From Cinclus cinclus (taxonomy: Eukaryota > Chordata > Aves > Passeriformes > Cinclidae), in contig NW_026912141.1 in NCBI RefSeq assembly GCF_963662255.1, positions 444,001 to 508,000 of the forward strand: a DNA stretch of 64,000 nucleotides. The letters are read 5' to 3'. Of the stretch, positions 48,265 through 62,054 are shown one piece after another (the stretch's first letter is position 1; the number at the start of each line of letters is the position of its first letter). The translations under genes and the position numbers were made by a program. The notes below the pieces were generated by a model that was not told the origin of the DNA, ran no database searches, and was given only the letters and a program-made list of their open reading frames with translations.

Positions 48265-49643
48265 CTGCTCCGAGAGGCACAGAGCACCTCGGCAGACGCA
48301 GTGCAGAGGGAAAGGACACAGTATCCGAGGGAGCGTGGCGCCGCTTAGGCGGGCAAAGCAGAAAGGTGCCGCCCGGCACTGGCTTTGACTCCCTGAGCTT
48401 CCTTGCTAGGACAGCAGCTGCCGAAAGCTGGCAACTAGGCTGCCAGAGTGCAGAATGTCAGCGGTCTGGCACGCCTGCTTGCCGAAAGCCAGGATCAGCG
48501 AGACAGCGTGCTAGGCTCTGTTTCACAGCACCCTGGAGAACACGCCCTTGAAGAATGCCGTCTCTGTTCCGCAAAAGCTCTGCCACAGTGAAGCTGGAAG
48601 AAGCAGCCTGTGGCCACGGGCAGAGCTGGTCAACAGCTGCGCCTAACTTTCCCAAGCTGCGAGAGCATTCTCAGCCGAGTTCTGCTTTGACAGAGCTATT
48701 GCTGAACTTCTGCAGTCCCGGAGGCTGCTGAAACCAAGGCTGTGTTCTGCCTCTTCATTCTTGCCTTCCTGTGCCCCAGCGAGAAGTGAAGCTCTGGCAT
48801 GGCATTCAGCTTTGCCGCCTCTCTGCACGGAAAGCACTAGACAGAACTAGTGTGCTTCGTGCATGCTCTCTCCTCGCTTTTATGGTCACTGCTCTGCTTT
48901 TTGCTTGGCAGCGTTCCAAGGGTCCACGGCATACCTCTTGCACAGCGAGAGGTGGCCGGCGAGGAATACTTGCTGGCTTAAGTCGTTCCATGCTCAAGGC
49001 ATTCATCAGAGCAACACAATGGGGGAAAAGAGGGGGGAACATTGCAGGACAAATTTCTATGCTGGAACATGATTGTCTGCGAGACAGCTCTCCGCAGCGC
49101 TAGTATTTGGCCAGGCTGAAATCAGCGCCACGGGAAGCCAATCTGACAAGCGGAGTGCAACGAGCGCGGCGATATGGGGCCACTTGGCAGGTGGCCGAAG
49201 AAAGACGGCTGCCCCGCGAATGTGGTGCCAGAAGGCAAGTTTCAGCAGGGCGTTCCGGGCGAGCTTAATGTGTAGCCGCAGCTGTTCTAGGCGAGATTGT
49301 AGCCGAGAAGCTTTCCGTCTCCATTCACGAGACAAGAAAAGCAGAAAGCAATGGTCTAGAGGGTTGAGAAGAAAAGTGCTCGTAGCGAGCTCGTTGCGGC
49401 AGAAGCGAAAGCCAGGAGCAGCGTGCTCGCTGCGAGAAGTAGACGGCGCTTCGCCTCCTTGGGAAGGAAATGGCGTCTGGGCACGAACGGCAGCCAGCGA
49501 AGCTTCAGAACAGCAGGCTGTTCTGCTCAGCGTACGAGCCTGAAGTGAGTGGCAAGGGCTAAGGGGACAGTCCCAAGGCATCTAGCTTTCCTGCTAGCAA
49601 TGCCATTTCTACCCTGCTGTGGAAAATATTGTCCTTTGCCCTT
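48265..49643. repeat. Monomer U36, class M
   Basis: C at p330 (also in U43, U46), A at p196, G at p229, C at p511, C at p653, C at p1018, T at p1363. Confidence 0.97.
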
Positions 49644-51022
49644 CTGCTCCGAGAGGCAGAGAGCACCTCGGCAGACGCAGTGCAGAGGGAAAGGACACAG
49701 TATCCGAGGGAGCGTGGCGCCGCTTAGGCGGGCAAAGCAGAAAGGTGCCGCCCGGCACTGGCTTTGACTCCCTGAGCTTCCTTGCTAGGACAGCAGCTGC
49801 CGAAAGCTGGCAACTAGGCTGCCAGAGTGCAGAATGTCGGCGGTCTGGCACGCCTGCTTGCCGAAAGCCAGGATCAGCGAGACAGCGTGCTAGGCTCTGT
49901 TTCACAGCACCCTTGAGAACACGCCCTTGAAGAATGCCGTCTCTGTTCCGCAAAAGCTCTGCCACAGTGAAGGTGGAAGAAGCAGCCTGTGGCCACGGGC
50001 AGAGCTGGTCAACAGCTGCGCCTAACTTTCCCAAGCTGCGAGAGCATTCTCAGCCGAGTTCTGCTTTGACAGAGCTATTGCTGAACTTTTGCAGTCCCGG
50101 AGGCTGCTGAAACCAAGGCTGTGTTCTGCCTCTTCATTCTTGCCTTCCTGTGCTCCAGCGAGAAGTGAAGCTCTGGCATGGCATTCAGCTTTGCCGCCTC
50201 TCTGCACGGAAAGCACTAGACAGAACTAGTGTGCTTCGTGCATGCTCTCTCCTCGCTTTTATGGTCACTGCTCTGCTTTTTGCTTGGCAGCGTTCAAAGG
50301 GTCCACGGCATACCTCTTGCACAGCGAGAGGTGGCCGGCGAGGAATACTTGCTGGCTTAAGTCGTTCCATGCTCAAGGCATTCATCAGAGCAGCACAATG
50401 GGGGAAAAGAGGGGGGAACATTGCAGGACAATTTTCTATGCTGGATCATGATTTTCTGCGAGACAGCTCTTCGCAGCGCGAGTATTTGGCCAGGCTGCAA
50501 TCAGCGCCACGGGAAGCCAATCTGACAAGCGGAGTGCAACGAGCGCGGCGATATGGGGCCACTTGGCAGGTGGCCGAAGAAAGACGGCTGCCCCGCGAAT
50601 GTGGTGCCAGAAGGCAAGTTTCAGCAGGGCGTTCCGGGCGAGCTTAATGTGTAGCCGCAGTTGTTCTAGGCGAGATTGCAGCCGAGAAGCTTTCCGTCTC
50701 CATTCACGAGACAAGAAAAGCAGAAAGCAATGGTCTAGAGGGTTGAGAAGAAAAGTGCTCGTAGCGAGCTCGTTGCGGCAGAAGCGAAAGCCAGGAGCAG
50801 CGTGCTCGGTGCGAGAAGTAGACGGCGCTTCGCCTCCTTGGGAAGGAAATGGCGTCTGGGCACGAACGGCAGCCAGCGAAGCTTCAGAACAGCAGGCTGT
50901 TCTGCTCAGCGTACGAGCCTGAAGTGAGTGGCAAGGGCTAAGGGGACAGTTCCAAGGCATCTAGCTTTCCTGCTAGCAATGCCATTTCTACCCTGCTGTG
51001 GAAAACATTGTCCTTTGCCCTT
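49644..51022. repeat. Monomer U37, class F
   Basis: G at p16, G at p229, T at p271, F haplotype, G at p1166. Last unit of the M-F dimer block. Confidence 0.97.
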
Positions 51023-52401
51023 CTGCTCCGAGAGGCACAGAGCACCTCGGCAGACGCAGTGCAGAGGGAAAGGACACAGTATCCGAGGGAGCGTGGCGCC
51101 GCTTAGGCGGGCAAAGCAGAAAGGTGCCGCCCGGCACTGGCTTTGACTCCCTGAGCTTCCTTGCTAGGACAGCAGCTGCCGAAAGCTGGCAACTAGGCTG
51201 CCAGAGTGCAGAATGTCAGCGGTCTGGCACGCCTGCTTGCCGAAAGCCAGTATCAGCGAGACAGCGTGCTAGGCTCTGTTTCACAGCACCCTGGAGAACA
51301 CGCCCTTGAAGAATGCCGTCTCTGTTCCGCAAAAGCTCTGCCACAGTGAAGGTGGAAGAAGCAGCCTGTGGCCACGGGCAGAGCTGGTCAACAGCTGCGC
51401 CTAACTTTCCCAAGCTGCGAGAGCATTCTCAGCCGAGTTCTGCTTTGACAGAGCTATTGCTGAACTTCTGCAGTCCCGGAGGCTGCTGAAACCAAGGCTG
51501 TGTTCTGCCTCTTCATTCTTGCCTTCCTGTGCTCCAGCGAGAAGTGAAGCTCTGGCATGGCATTCAGCTTTGCCGCCTCTCTGCACGGAAAGCACTAGAC
51601 AGAACTAGTGTGCTTCGTGCATGCTCTCTCCTCGCTTTTATGGTCACTGCTCTGCTTTTTGCTTGGCAGCGTTCAAAGGGTCCACGGCATACCTCTTGCA
51701 CAGCGAGAGGTGGCCGGCGAGGAATACTTGCTGGCTTAAGTCGTTCCATGCTCAAGGCATTCATCAGAGCAACACAATGGGGGAAAAGAGGGGGGAACAT
51801 TGCAGGACAAATTTCTATGCTGGAACATGATTGTCTGCGAGACAGCTCTCCGCAGCGCTAGTATTTGGCCAGGCTGAAATCAGCGCCACGGGAAGCCAAT
51901 CTGACAAGCGGAGTGCAACGAGCGCGGCGATATGGGGCCACTTGGCAGGTGGCCGAAGAAAGACGGCTGCCCCGCGAATGTGGTGCCAGAAGGCAAGTTT
52001 CAGCAGGGCGTTCCGGGCGAGCTTAATGTGTAGCCGCAGTTGTTCTAGGCGAGATTGCAGCCGAGAAGCTTTCCGTCTCCATTCACGAGACAAGAAAAGC
52101 AGAAAGCAATGGTCTAGAGGGTTGAGAAGAAAAGTGCTCGTAGCGAGCTCGTTGCGGCAGAAGCGAAAGCCAGGAGCAGCGTGCTCGGTGCGAGAAGTAG
52201 ACGGCGCTTCGCCTCCTTGGGAAGGAAATGGCGTCTGGGCACGAACGGCAGCCAGCGAAGCTTCAGAACAGCAGGCTGTTCTGCTCAGCGTATGAGCCTG
52301 AAGTGAGTGGCAAGGGCTAAGGGGACAGTTCCAAGGCATCTAGCTTTCCTGCTAGCAATGCCATTTCTACCCTGCTGTGGAAAACATTGTCCTTTGCCCT
52401 T
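51023..52401. repeat. Monomer U38, class T
   Basis: A at p196, T at p229, T at p511, A at p750, C at p1231, T at p1271. Agrees with U40 at all sites checked. Confidence 0.97.
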
Positions 52402-53780
52402 CTGCTCCGAGAGGCACAGAGCACCTCGGCAGACGCAGTGCAGAGGGAAAGGACACAGTATCCGAGGGAGCGTGGCGCCGCTTAGGCGGGCAAAGCAGAA
52501 AGGTGCCGCCCGGCACTGGCTTTGACTCCCTGAGCTTCCTTGCTAGGACAGCAGCTGCCGAAAGCTGGCAACTAGGCTGCCAGAGTGCAGAATGTCAGCG
52601 GTCTGGCACGCCTGCTTGCCGAAAGCCAGTATCAGCGAGACAGCGTGCTAGGCTCTGTTTCACAGCACCCTTGAGAACACGCCCTTGAAGAATGCCGTCT
52701 CTGTTCCGCAAAAGCTCTGCCACAGTGAAGGTGGAAGAAGCAGCCTGTGGCCACGGGCAGAGCTGGTCAACAGCTGCGCCTAACTTTCCCAAGCTGCGAG
52801 AGCATTCTCAGCCGAGTTCTGCTTTGACAGAGCTATTGCTGAACTTCTGCAGTCCCGGAGGCTGCTGAAACCAAGGCTGTGTTCTGCCTCTTCATTCTTG
52901 CCTTCCTGTGCCCCAGCGAGAAGTGAAGCTCTGGCATGGCATTCAGCTTTGCCGCCTCTCTGCACGGAAAGCACTAGACAGAACTAGTGTGCTTCGTGCA
53001 TGCTCTCTCCTCGCTTTTATGGTCACTGCTCTGCTTTTTGCTTGGCAGCGTTCAAAGGGTCCACGGCATACCTCTTGCACAGCGAGAGGTGGCCGGCGAG
53101 GAATACTTGCTGGCTTAAGTCGTTCCATGCTCAAGGCATTCATCAGAGCAACACAATGGGGGAAAAGAGGGGGGAACATTGCAGGACAAATTTCTATGCT
53201 GGAACATGATTGTCTGCGAGACAGCTCTCCGCAGCGCTAGTATTTGGCCAGGCTGAAATCAGCGCCACGGGAAGCCAATCTGACAAGCGGAGTGCAACGA
53301 GCGCGGCGATATGGGGCCACTTGGCAGGTGGCCGAAGAAAGACGGCTGCCCCGCGAATGTGGTGCCAGAAGGCAAGTTTCAGCAGGGCGTTCCGGGCGAG
53401 CTTAATGTGTAGCCGCAGTTGTTCTAGGCGAGATTGTAGCCGAGAAGCTTTCCGTCTCCATTCACGAGACAAGAAAAGCAGAAAGCAATGGTCTAGAGGG
53501 TTGAGAAGAAAAGTGCTCGTAGCGAGCTCGTTGCGGCAGAAGCGAAAGCCAGGAGCAGCGTGCTCGGTGCGAGAAGTAGACGGCGCTTCGCCTCCTTGGG
53601 AAGGAAATGGCGTCTGGGCACGAACGGCAGCCAGCGAAGCTTCAGAACAGCAGGCTGTTCTGCTCAGCGTACGAGCCTGAAGTGAGTGGCAAGGGCTAAG
53701 GGGACAGTTCCAAGGCATCTAGCTTTCCTGCTAGCAATGCCATTTCTACCCTGCTGTGGAAAACATTGTCCTTTGCCCTT
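52402..53780. repeat. Monomer U39, class M
   Basis: T at p271 with C at p511, T at p1036, C at p1231, C at p1271, T at p1308. Confidence 0.97.
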
Positions 53781-55159
53781 CTGCTCCGAGAGGCACAGAG
53801 CACCTCGGCAGACGCAGTGCAGAGGGAAAGGACACAGTATCCGAGGGAGCGTGGCGCCGCTTAGGCGGGCAAAGCAGAAAGGTGCCGCCCGGCACTGGCT
53901 TTGACTCCCTGAGCTTCCTTGCTAGGACAGCAGCTGCCGAAAGCTGGCAACTAGGCTGCCAGAGTGCAGAATGTCAGCGGTCTGGCACGCCTGCTTGCCG
54001 AAAGCCAGTATCAGCGAGACAGCGTGCTAGGCTCTGTTTCACAGCACCCTGGAGAACACGCCCTTGAAGAATGCCGTCTCTGTTCCGCAAAAGCTCTGCC
54101 ACAGTGAAGGTGGAAGAAGCAGCCTGTGGCCACGGGCAGAGCTGGTCAACAGCTGCGCCTAACTTTCCCAAGCTGCGAGAGCATTCTCAGCCGAGTTCTG
54201 CTTTGACAGAGCTATTGCTGAACTTCTGCAGTCCCGGAGGCTGCTGAAACCAAGGCTGTGTTCTGCCTCTTCATTCTTGCCTTCCTGTGCTCCAGCGAGA
54301 AGTGAAGCTCTGGCATGGCATTCAGCTTTGCCGCCTCTCTGCACGGAAAGCACTAGACAGAACTAGTGTGCTTCGTGCATGCTCTCTCCTCGCTTTTATG
54401 GTCACTGCTCTGCTTTTTGCTTGGCAGCGTTCAAAGGGTCCACGGCATACCTCTTGCACAGCGAGAGGTGGCCGGCGAGGAATACTTGCTGGCTTAAGTC
54501 GTTCCATGCTCAAGGCATTCATCAGAGCAACACAATGGGGGAAAAGAGGGGGGAACATTGCAGGACAAATTTCTATGCTGGAACATGATTGTCTGCGAGA
54601 CAGCTCTCCGCAGCGCTAGTATTTGGCCAGGCTGAAATCAGCGCCACGGGAAGCCAATCTGACAAGCGGAGTGCAACGAGCGCGGCGATATGGGGCCACT
54701 TGGCAGGTGGCCGAAGAAAGACGGCTGCCCCGCGAATGTGGTGCCAGAAGGCAAGTTTCAGCAGGGCGTTCCGGGCGAGCTTAATGTGTAGCCGCAGTTG
54801 TTCTAGGCGAGATTGCAGCCGAGAAGCTTTCCGTCTCCATTCACGAGACAAGAAAAGCAGAAAGCAATGGTCTAGAGGGTTGAGAAGAAAAGTGCTCGTA
54901 GCGAGCTCGTTGCGGCAGAAGCGAAAGCCAGGAGCAGCGTGCTCGGTGCGAGAAGTAGACGGCGCTTCGCCTCCTTGGGAAGGAAATGGCGTCTGGGCAC
55001 GAACGGCAGCCAGCGAAGCTTCAGAACAGCAGGCTGTTCTGCTCAGCGTATGAGCCTGAAGTGAGTGGCAAGGGCTAAGGGGACAGTTCCAAGGCATCTA
55101 GCTTTCCTGCTAGCAATGCCATTTCTACCCTGCTGTGGAAAACATTGTCCTTTGCCCTT
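53781..55159. repeat. Monomer U40, class T
   Basis: Same diagnostic bases as U38. After p330 it also matches U43. Confidence 0.97.
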
Positions 55160-56538
55160 CTGCTCCGAGAGGCACAGAGCACCTCGGCAGACGCAGTGCA
55201 GAGGGAAAGGACACAGTATCCGAGGGAGCGTGGCGCCGCTTAGGCGGGCAAAGCAGAAAGGTGCCGCCCGGCACTGGCTTTGACTCCCTGAGCTTCCTTG
55301 CTAGGACAGCAGCTGCCGAAAGCTGGCAACTAGGCTGCCAGAGTGCAGAATGTCAGCGGTCTGGCACGCCTGCTTGCCGAAAGCCAGTATCAGCGAGACA
55401 GCGTGCTAGGCTCTGTTTCACAGCACCCTTGAGAACACGCCCTTGAAGAATGCCGTCTCTGTTCCGCAAAAGCTCTGCCACAGTGAAGGTGGAAGAAGCA
55501 GCCTGTGGCCACGGGCAGAGCTGGTCAACAGCTGCGCCTAACTTTCCCAAGCTGCGAGAGCATTCTCAGCCGAGTTCTGCTTTGACAGAGCTATTGCTGA
55601 ACTTCTGCAGTCCCGGAGGCTGCTGAAACCAAGGCTGTGTTCTGCCTCTTCATTCTTGCCTTCCTGTGCCCCAGCGAGAAGTGAAGCTCTGGCATGGCAT
55701 TCAGCTTTGCCGCCTCTCTGCACGGAAAGCACTAGACAGAACTAGTGTGCTTCGTGCATGCTCTCTCCTCGCTTTTATGGTCACTGCTCTGCTTTTTGCT
55801 TGGCAGCGTTCAAAGGGTCCACGGCATACCTCTTGCACAGCGAGAGGTGGCCGGCGAGGAATACTTGCTGGCTTAAGTCGTTCCATGCTCAAGGCATTCA
55901 TCAGAGCAACACAATGGGGGAAAAGAGGGGGGAACATTGCAGGACAAATTTCTATGCTGGAACATGATTGTCTGCGAGACAGCTCTCCGCAGCGCTAGTA
56001 TTTGGCCAGGCTGAAATCAGCGCCACGGGAAGCCAATCTGACAAGCGGAGTGCAACGAGCGCGGCGATATGGGGCCACTTGGCAGGTGGCCGAAGAAAGA
56101 CGGCTGCCCCGCGAATGTGGTGCCAGAAGGCAAGTTTCAGCAGGGCGTTCCGGGCGAGCTTAATGTGTAGCCGCAGTTGTTCTAGGCGAGATTGCAGCCG
56201 AGAAGCTTTCCGTCTCCATTCACGAGACAAGAAAAGCAGAAAGCAATGGTCTAGAGGGTTGAGAAGAAAAGTGCTCGTAGCGAGCTCGTTGCGGCAGAAG
56301 CGAAAGCCAGGAGCAGCGTGCTCGGTGCGAGAAGTAGACGGCGCTTCGCCTCCTTGGGAAGGAAATGGCGTCTGGGCACGAACGGCAGCAAGCGAAGCTT
56401 CAGAACAGCAGGCTGTTCTGCTCAGCGTACGAGCCTGAAGTGAGTGGCAAGGGCTAAGGGGACAGTCCCAAGGCATCTAGCTTTCCTGCTAGCAATGCCA
56501 TTTCTACCCTGCTGTGGAAAACATTGTCCTTTGCCCTT
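55160..56538. repeat. Monomer U41, class M
   Basis: T at p271, C at p511, C at p1036, A at p1231, C at p1308. Agrees with U44. Confidence 0.97.
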
Positions 56539-57917
56539 CTGCTCCGAGAGGCACAGAGCACCTCGGCAGACGCAGTGCAGAGGGAAAGGACACAGTATCC
56601 GAGGGAGCGTGGCGCCGCTTAGGCGGGCAAAGCAGAAAGGTGCCGCCCGGCACTGGCTTTGACTCCCTGAGCTTCCTTGCTAGGACAGCAGCTGCCGAAA
56701 GCTGGCAACTAGGCTGCCAGAGTGCAGAATGTCAGCGGTCTGGCACGCCTGCTTGCCGAAAGCCAGTATCAGCGAGACAGCGTGCTAGGCTCTGTTTCAC
56801 AGCACCCTGGAGAACACGCCCTTGAAGAATGCCGTCTCTGTTCCGCAAAAGCTCTGCCACAGTGAAGGTGGAAGAAGCAGCCTGTGGCCACGGGCAGAGC
56901 TGGTCAACAGCTGCGCCTAACTTTCCCAAGCTGCGAGAGCATTCTCAGCCGAGTTCTGCTTTGACAGAGCTATTGCTGAACTTCTGCAGTCCCGGAGGCT
57001 GCTGAAACCAAGGCTGTGTTCTGCCTCTTCATTCTTGCCTTCCTGTGCTCCAGCGAGAAGTGAAGCTCTGGCACGGCATTCAGCTTTGCCGCCTCTCTGC
57101 ACGGAAAGCACTAGACAGAACTAGTGTGCTTCGTGCATGCTCTCTCCTCGCTTTTATGGTCACTGCTCTGCTTTTTGCTTGGCAGCGTTCAAAGGGTCCA
57201 CGGCATACCTCTTGCACAGCGAGAGGTGGCCGGCGAGGAATACTTGCTGGCTTAAGTCGTTCCATGCTCAAGGCATTCATCAGAGCAGCACAATGGGGGA
57301 AAAGAGGGGGGAACATTGCAGGACAATTTTCTATGCTGGATCATGATTGTCTGCGAGACAGCTCTTCGCAGCGCGAGTATTTGGCCAGGCTGCAATCAGC
57401 GCCACGGGAAGCCAATCTGACAAGCGGAGTACAACGAGCGCGGCGATATGGGGCCACTTGGCAGGTGGCCGAAGAAAGACGGCTGCCCCGCGAATGTGGT
57501 GCCAGAAGGCAAGTTTCAGCAGGGCGTTCCGGGCGAGCTTAATGTGTAGCCGCAGTTGTTCTAGGCGAGATTGTAGCCGAGAAGCTTTCCGTCTCCATTC
57601 ACGAGACAAGAAAAGCAGAAAGCAATGGTCTAGAGGGTTGAGAAGAAAAGTGCTCGTAGCGAGCTCGTTGCGGCAGAAGCGAAAGCCAGGAGCAGCGTGC
57701 GCGGTGCGAGAAGTAGACGGCGCTTCGCCTCCTTGGGAAGGAAATGGCGTCTGGGCACGAACGGCAGCAAGCGAAGCTTCAGAACAGCAGGCTGTTCTGC
57801 TCAGCGTACGAGCCTGAAGTGAGTGGCAAGGGCTAAGGGGACAGTTCCAAGGCATCTAGCTTTCCTGCTAGCAATGCCATTTCTACCCTGCTGTGGAAAA
57901 CATTGTCCTTTGCCCTT
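56539..57917. repeat. Monomer U42, class F variant
   Basis: F haplotype without the p811 change. A at p893 and G at p1163 are shared only with U45; A at p1231. Confidence 0.97.
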
Positions 57918-59296
57918 CTGCTCCGAGAGGCACAGAGCACCTCGGCAGACGCAGTGCAGAGGGAAAGGACACAGTATCCGAGGGAGCGTGGCGCCGCTTA
58001 GGCGGGCAAAGCAGAAAGGTGCCGCCCGGCACTGGCTTTGACTCCCTGAGCTTCCTTGCTAGGACAGCAGCTGCCGAAAGCTGGCAACTAGGCTGCCAGA
58101 GTGCAGAATGTCAGCGGTCTGGCACGCCTGCTTGCCGAAAGCCAGGATCAGCGAGACAGCGTGCTAGGCTCTGTTTCACAGCACCCTGGAGAACACGCCC
58201 TTGAAGAATGCCGTCTCTGTTCCGCAAAAGCTCTGCCACAGTGAAGCTGGAAGAAGCAGCCTGTGGCCACGGGCAGAGCTGGTCAACAGCTGCGCCTAAC
58301 TTTCCCAAGCTGCGAGAGCATTCTCAGCCGAGTTCTGCTTTGACAGAGCTATTGCTGAACTTCTGCAGTCCCGGAGGCTGCTGAAACCAAGGCTGTGTTC
58401 TGCCTCTTCATTCTTGCCTTCCTGTGCTCCAGCGAGAAGTGAAGCTCTGGCATGGCATTCAGCTTTGCCGCCTCTCTGCACGGAAAGCACTAGACAGAAC
58501 TAGTGTGCTTCGTGCATGCTCTCTCCTCGCTTTTATGGTCACTGCTCTGCTTTTTGCTTGGCAGCGTTCAAAGGGTCCACGGCATACCTCTTGCACAGCG
58601 AGAGGTGGCCGGCGAGGAATACTTGCTGGCTTAAGTCGTTCCATGCTCAAGGCATTCATCAGAGCAACACAATGGGGGAAAAGAGGGGGGAACATTGCAG
58701 GACAAATTTCTATGCTGGAACATGATTGTCTGCGAGACAGCTCTCCGCAGCGCTAGTATTTGGCCAGGCTGAAATCAGCGCCACGGGAAGCCAATCTGAC
58801 AAGCGGAGTGCAACGAGCGCGGCGATATGGGGCCACTTGGCAGGTGGCCGAAGAAAGACGGCTGCCCCGCGAATGTGGTGCCAGAAGGCAAGTTTCAGCA
58901 GGGCGTTCCGGGCGAGCTTAATGTGTAGCCGCAGTTGTTCTAGGCGAGATTGCAGCCGAGAAGCTTTCCGTCTCCATTCACGAGACAAGAAAAGCAGAAA
59001 GCAATGGTCTAGAGGGTTGAGAAGAAAAGTGCTCGTAGCGAGCTCGTTGCGGCAGAAGCGAAAGCCAGGAGCAGCGTGCTCGGTGCGAGAAGTAGACGGC
59101 GCTTCGCCTCCTTGGGAAGGAAATGGCGTCTGGGCACGAACGGCAGCCAGCGAAGCTTCAGAACAGCAGGCTGTTCTGCTCAGCGTATGAGCCTGAAGTG
59201 AGTGGCAAGGGCTAAGGGGACAGTTCCAAGGCATCTAGCTTTCCTGCTAGCAATGCCATTTCTACCCTGCTGTGGAAAACATTGTCCTTTGCCCTT
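57918..59296. repeat. Monomer U43, class T
   Basis: C at p330, G at p229, A at p750, T at p1271, T at p1308. Confidence 0.97.
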
Positions 59297-60675
59297 CTGC
59301 TCCGAGAGGCACAGAGCACCTCGGCAGACGCAGTGCAGAGGGAAAGGACACAGTATCCGAGGGAGCGTGGCGCCGCTTAGGCGGGCAAAGCAGAAAGGTG
59401 CCGCCCGGCACTGGCTTTGACTCCCTGAGCTTCCTTGCTAGGACAGCAGCTGCCGAAAGCTGGCAACTAGGCTGCCAGAGTGCAGAATGTCAGCGGTCTG
59501 GCACGCCTGCTTGCCGAAAGCCAGTATCAGCGAGACAGCGTGCTAGGCTCTGTTTCACAGCACCCTTGAGAACACGCCCTTGAAGAATGCCGTCTCTGTT
59601 CCGCAAAAGCTCTGCCACAGTGAAGGTGGAAGAAGCAGCCTGTGGCCACGGGCAGAGCTGGTCAACAGCTGCGCCTAACTTTCCCAAGCTGCGAGAGCAT
59701 TCTCAGCCGAGTTCTGCTTTGACAGAGCTATTGCTGAACTTCTGCAGTCCCGGAGGCTGCTGAAACCAAGGCTGTGTTCTGCCTCTTCATTCTTGCCTTC
59801 CTGTGCCCCAGCGAGAAGTGAAGCTCTGGCATGGCATTCAGCTTTGCCGCCTCTCTGCACGGAAAGCACTAGACAGAACTAGTGTGCTTCGTGCATGCTC
59901 TCTCCTCGCTTTTATGGTCACTGCTCTGCTTTTTGCTTGGCAGCGTTCAAAGGGTCCACGGCATACCTCTTGCACAGCGAGAGGTGGCCGGCGAGGAATA
60001 CTTGCTGGCTTAAGTCGTTCCATGCTCAAGGCATTCATCAGAGCAACACAATGGGGGAAAAGAGGGGGGAACATTGCAGGACAAATTTCTATGCTGGAAC
60101 ATGATTGTCTGCGAGACAGCTCTCCGCAGCGCTAGTATTTGGCCAGGCTGAAATCAGCGCCACGGGAAGCCAATCTGACAAGCGGAGTGCAACGAGCGCG
60201 GCGATATGGGGCCACTTGGCAGGTGGCCGAAGAAAGACGGCTGCCCCGCGAATGTGGTGCCAGAAGGCAAGTTTCAGCAGGGCGTTCCGGGCGAGCTTAA
60301 TGTGTAGCCGCAGTTGTTCTAGGCGAGATTGCAGCCGAGAAGCTTTCCGTCTCCATTCACGAGACAAGAAAAGCAGAAAGCAATGGTCTAGAGGGTTGAG
60401 AAGAAAAGTGCTCGTAGCGAGCTCGTTGCGGCAGAAGCGAAAGCCAGGAGCAGCGTGCTCGGTGCGAGAAGTAGACGGCGCTTCGCCTCCTTGGGAAGGA
60501 AATGGCGTCTGGGCACGAACGGCAGCAAGCGAAGCTTCAGAACAGCAGGCTGTTCTGCTCAGCGTACGAGCCTGAAGTGAGTGGCAAGGGCTAAGGGGAC
60601 AGTCCCAAGGCATCTAGCTTTCCTGCTAGCAATGCCATTTCTACCCTGCTGTGGAAAACATTGTCCTTTGCCCTT
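59297..60675. repeat. Monomer U44, class M
   Basis: Same diagnostic bases as U41, 4,137 bp upstream. Confidence 0.97.
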
Positions 60676-62054
60676 CTGCTCCGAGAGGCACAGAGCACCT
60701 CGGCAGACGCAGTGCAGAGGGAAAGGACACAGTATCCGAGGGAGCGTGGCGCCGCTTAGGCGGGCAAAGCAGAAAGGTGCCGCCCGGCACTGGCTTTGAC
60801 TCCCTGAGCTTCCTTGCTAGGACAGCAGCTGCCGAAAGCTGGCAACTAGGCTGCCAGAGTGCAGAATGTCAGCGGTCTGGCACGCCTGCTTGCCGAAAGC
60901 CAGTATCAGCGAGACAGCGTGCTAGGCTCTGTTTCACAGCACCCTGGAGAACACGCCCTTGAAGAATGCCGTCTCTGTTCCGCAAAAGCTCTGCCACAGT
61001 GAAGGTGGAAGAAGCAGCCTGTGGCCACGGGCAGAGCTGGTCAACAGCTGCGCCTAACTTTCCCAAGCTGCGAGAGCATTCTCAGCCGAGTTCTGCTTTG
61101 ACAGAGCTATTGCTGAACTTCTGCAGTCCCGGAGGCTGCTGAAACCAAGGCTGTGTTCTGCCTCTTCATTCTTGCCTTCCTGTGCTCCAGCGAGAAGTGA
61201 AGCTCTGGCACGGCATTCAGCTTTGCCGCCTCTCTGCACGGAAAGCACTAGACAGAACTAGTGTGCTTCGTGCATGCTCTCTCCTCGCTTTTATGGTCAC
61301 TGCTCTGCTTTTTGCTTGGCAGCGTTCAAAGGGTCCACGGCATACCTCTTGCACAGCGAGAGGTGGCCGGCGAGGAATACTTGCTGGCTTAAGTCGTTCC
61401 ATGCTCAAGGCATTCATCAGAGCAGCACAATGGGGGAAAAGAGGGGGGAACATTGCAGGACAATTTTCTATGCTGGATCATGATTGTCTGCGAGACAGCT
61501 CTTCGCAGCGCGAGTATTTGGCCAGGCTGCAATCAGCGCCACGGGAAGCCAATCTGACAAGCGGAGTACAACGAGCGCGGCGATATGGGGCCACTTGGCA
61601 GGTGGCCGAAGAAAGACGGCTGCCCCGCGAATGTGGTGCCAGAAGGCAAGTTTCAGCAGGGCGTTCCGGGCGAGCTTAATGTGTAGCCGCAGTTGTTCTA
61701 GGCGAGATTGTAGCCGAGAAGCTTTCCGTCTCCATTCACGAGACAAGAAAAGCAGAAAGCAATGGTCTAGAGGGTTGAGAAGAAAAGTGCTCGTAGCGAG
61801 CTCGTTGCGGCAGAAGCGAAAGCCAGGAGCAGCGTGCGCGGTGCGAGAAGTAGACGGCGCTTCGCCTCCTTGGGAAGGAAATGGCGTCTGGGCACGAACG
61901 GCAGCAAGCGAAGCTTCAGAACAGCAGGCTGTTCTGCTCAGCGTACGAGCCTGAAGTGAGTGGCAAGGGCTAAGGGGACAGTTCCAAGGCATCTAGCTTT
62001 CCTGCTAGCAATGCCATTTCTACCCTGCTGTGGAAAACATTGTCCTTTGCCCTT
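60676..62054. repeat. Monomer U45, class F variant
   Basis: Same private changes as U42 (p893 A, p1163 G). Confidence 0.97.

Larger units (their letters stand above)
42749..51022. repeat. Higher-order repeat block, dimer M-F, three copies of 2,758 bp
   Basis: U32/U33, U34/U35 and U36/U37 alternate M (C at p511, T at p1363) and F (G at p16, T at p271, F haplotype). It shares U32 with the preceding trimer block, so the switch from period 3 to period 2 happens here. The pair U5/U6 near the left end has the same composition. Confidence 0.8.
51023..56538. repeat. Higher-order repeat block, dimer T-M, two copies
   Basis: U38 and U40 carry T at p1271 with T at p511. U39 and U41 carry C at p511 together with T at p271. 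U39 and U41 differ in their distal halves (p1036, p1231, p1308), so the copy is not exact to the end. Confidence 0.75.
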